A stretch of DNA of 32,272 nucleotides, taken from NCBI RefSeq assembly GCF_019168305.1, contig NZ_JAHTBI010000101.1, positions 1-32,272 of the forward strand. Reading direction: 5' to 3'. The notes beneath the pieces were generated by a model. That model was not told the origin of the DNA. It ran no database searches and saw nothing but the letters and a program-made list of their open reading frames with translations. Origin of the DNA: Pseudomonas aegrilactucae. GTDB lineage: Bacteria > Pseudomonadota > Gammaproteobacteria > Pseudomonadales > Pseudomonadaceae. Positions 32,260 through 32,272 of the stretch are shown here, in pieces. Made by a program: the position numbers and the translations under genes. Every line of letters starts with the position of its first letter. The stretch's first letter is position 1.

Positions 32260-32272
32260 TTCGCTGGCAAGC
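32260..32272. repeat. REP element, left part, cut by the window end
   Basis: TTCGCTGGCAAGC, the first 13 bases of the REP consensus, lies 16 bases after the acylase stop. The rest is outside the window. Confidence 0.85.

Noticed and set aside
29817..32270. An 817-codon minus-strand frame opposite the acylase gene
   Set aside because: Antisense shadow of a gene with complete catalytic motifs; low-complexity composition and an implausible start at the window edge in a REP.

Overview
The window looks like a chromosomal segment of a fluorescent pseudomonad, most likely of the Pseudomonas putida group. The evidence is high GC content, a CadA/CadR pair with the P. putida-type CadR metal-binding residues, a 323-residue Pseudomonas-type ThyA, and the order TauE-lgt-thyA, rppH-ptsP, ilvA/rpiA and serA/D-2-hydroxyglutarate dehydrogenase, which I recall as conserved in Pseudomonas (in P. 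aeruginosa around PA0305-PA0342). Copies of one REP palindrome (core GCTGGC-AA-GCCAGC, tail CTCCCACAGG) punctuate the window, including its first and last bases. I see no tRNA, rRNA, CRISPR array, prophage or insertion sequence. No gap without a gene exceeds about 230 bases.

Region 1 (1-6169, all minus): a 2-aminoethylphosphonate (AEP) uptake system (ATPase, fused permease, periplasmic binding protein), a DadA-like FAD oxidoreductase of the phosphonate-associated family (TIGR03364/PbfD-like), and a LysR regulator. The group plausibly imports and oxidises AEP-like or N-methylated aminophosphonates. The enzymes that cleave the C-P bond are not here.

Region 2 (6178-8910): CadA, a Cd/Zn/Pb P-type ATPase, divergent from its MerR-type regulator CadR across a classic dyad operator. 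The LysR gene starts 8 bases after cadA.

Region 3 (9037-16790): TauE/SafE permease-lgt-thyA (minus), an NRDE/TANGO2 protein (plus), rppH-ptsP (minus: RNA pyrophosphohydrolase with EI-Ntr), a HAD-IB phosphatase (plus) and a DUF2269 membrane protein (minus).

Region 4 (16831-24836): ilvA and rpiA divergently, two tandem SdiA-regulated/YjiK-like membrane-anchored propeller proteins, a fumarylacetoacetate hydrolase-family protein, and D-2-hydroxyglutarate dehydrogenase divergent from serA. SerA and the dehydrogenase are a known metabolic pair in serine synthesis. A 28-base near-palindrome lies between them.

Region 5 (24955-32243): a DUF4399 secreted protein, a structured 230-base intergenic region, a one-lobed periplasmic binding protein, a DUF523 protein, a 2OG-Fe(II) oxygenase, a DUF2059 protein, an alpha/beta hydrolase, a frameshifted DUF6436 thioredoxin-like gene and a penicillin acylase-family Ntn hydrolase. 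Because of the frameshift in a seven-C tract, the last two genes are open in one continuous frame.
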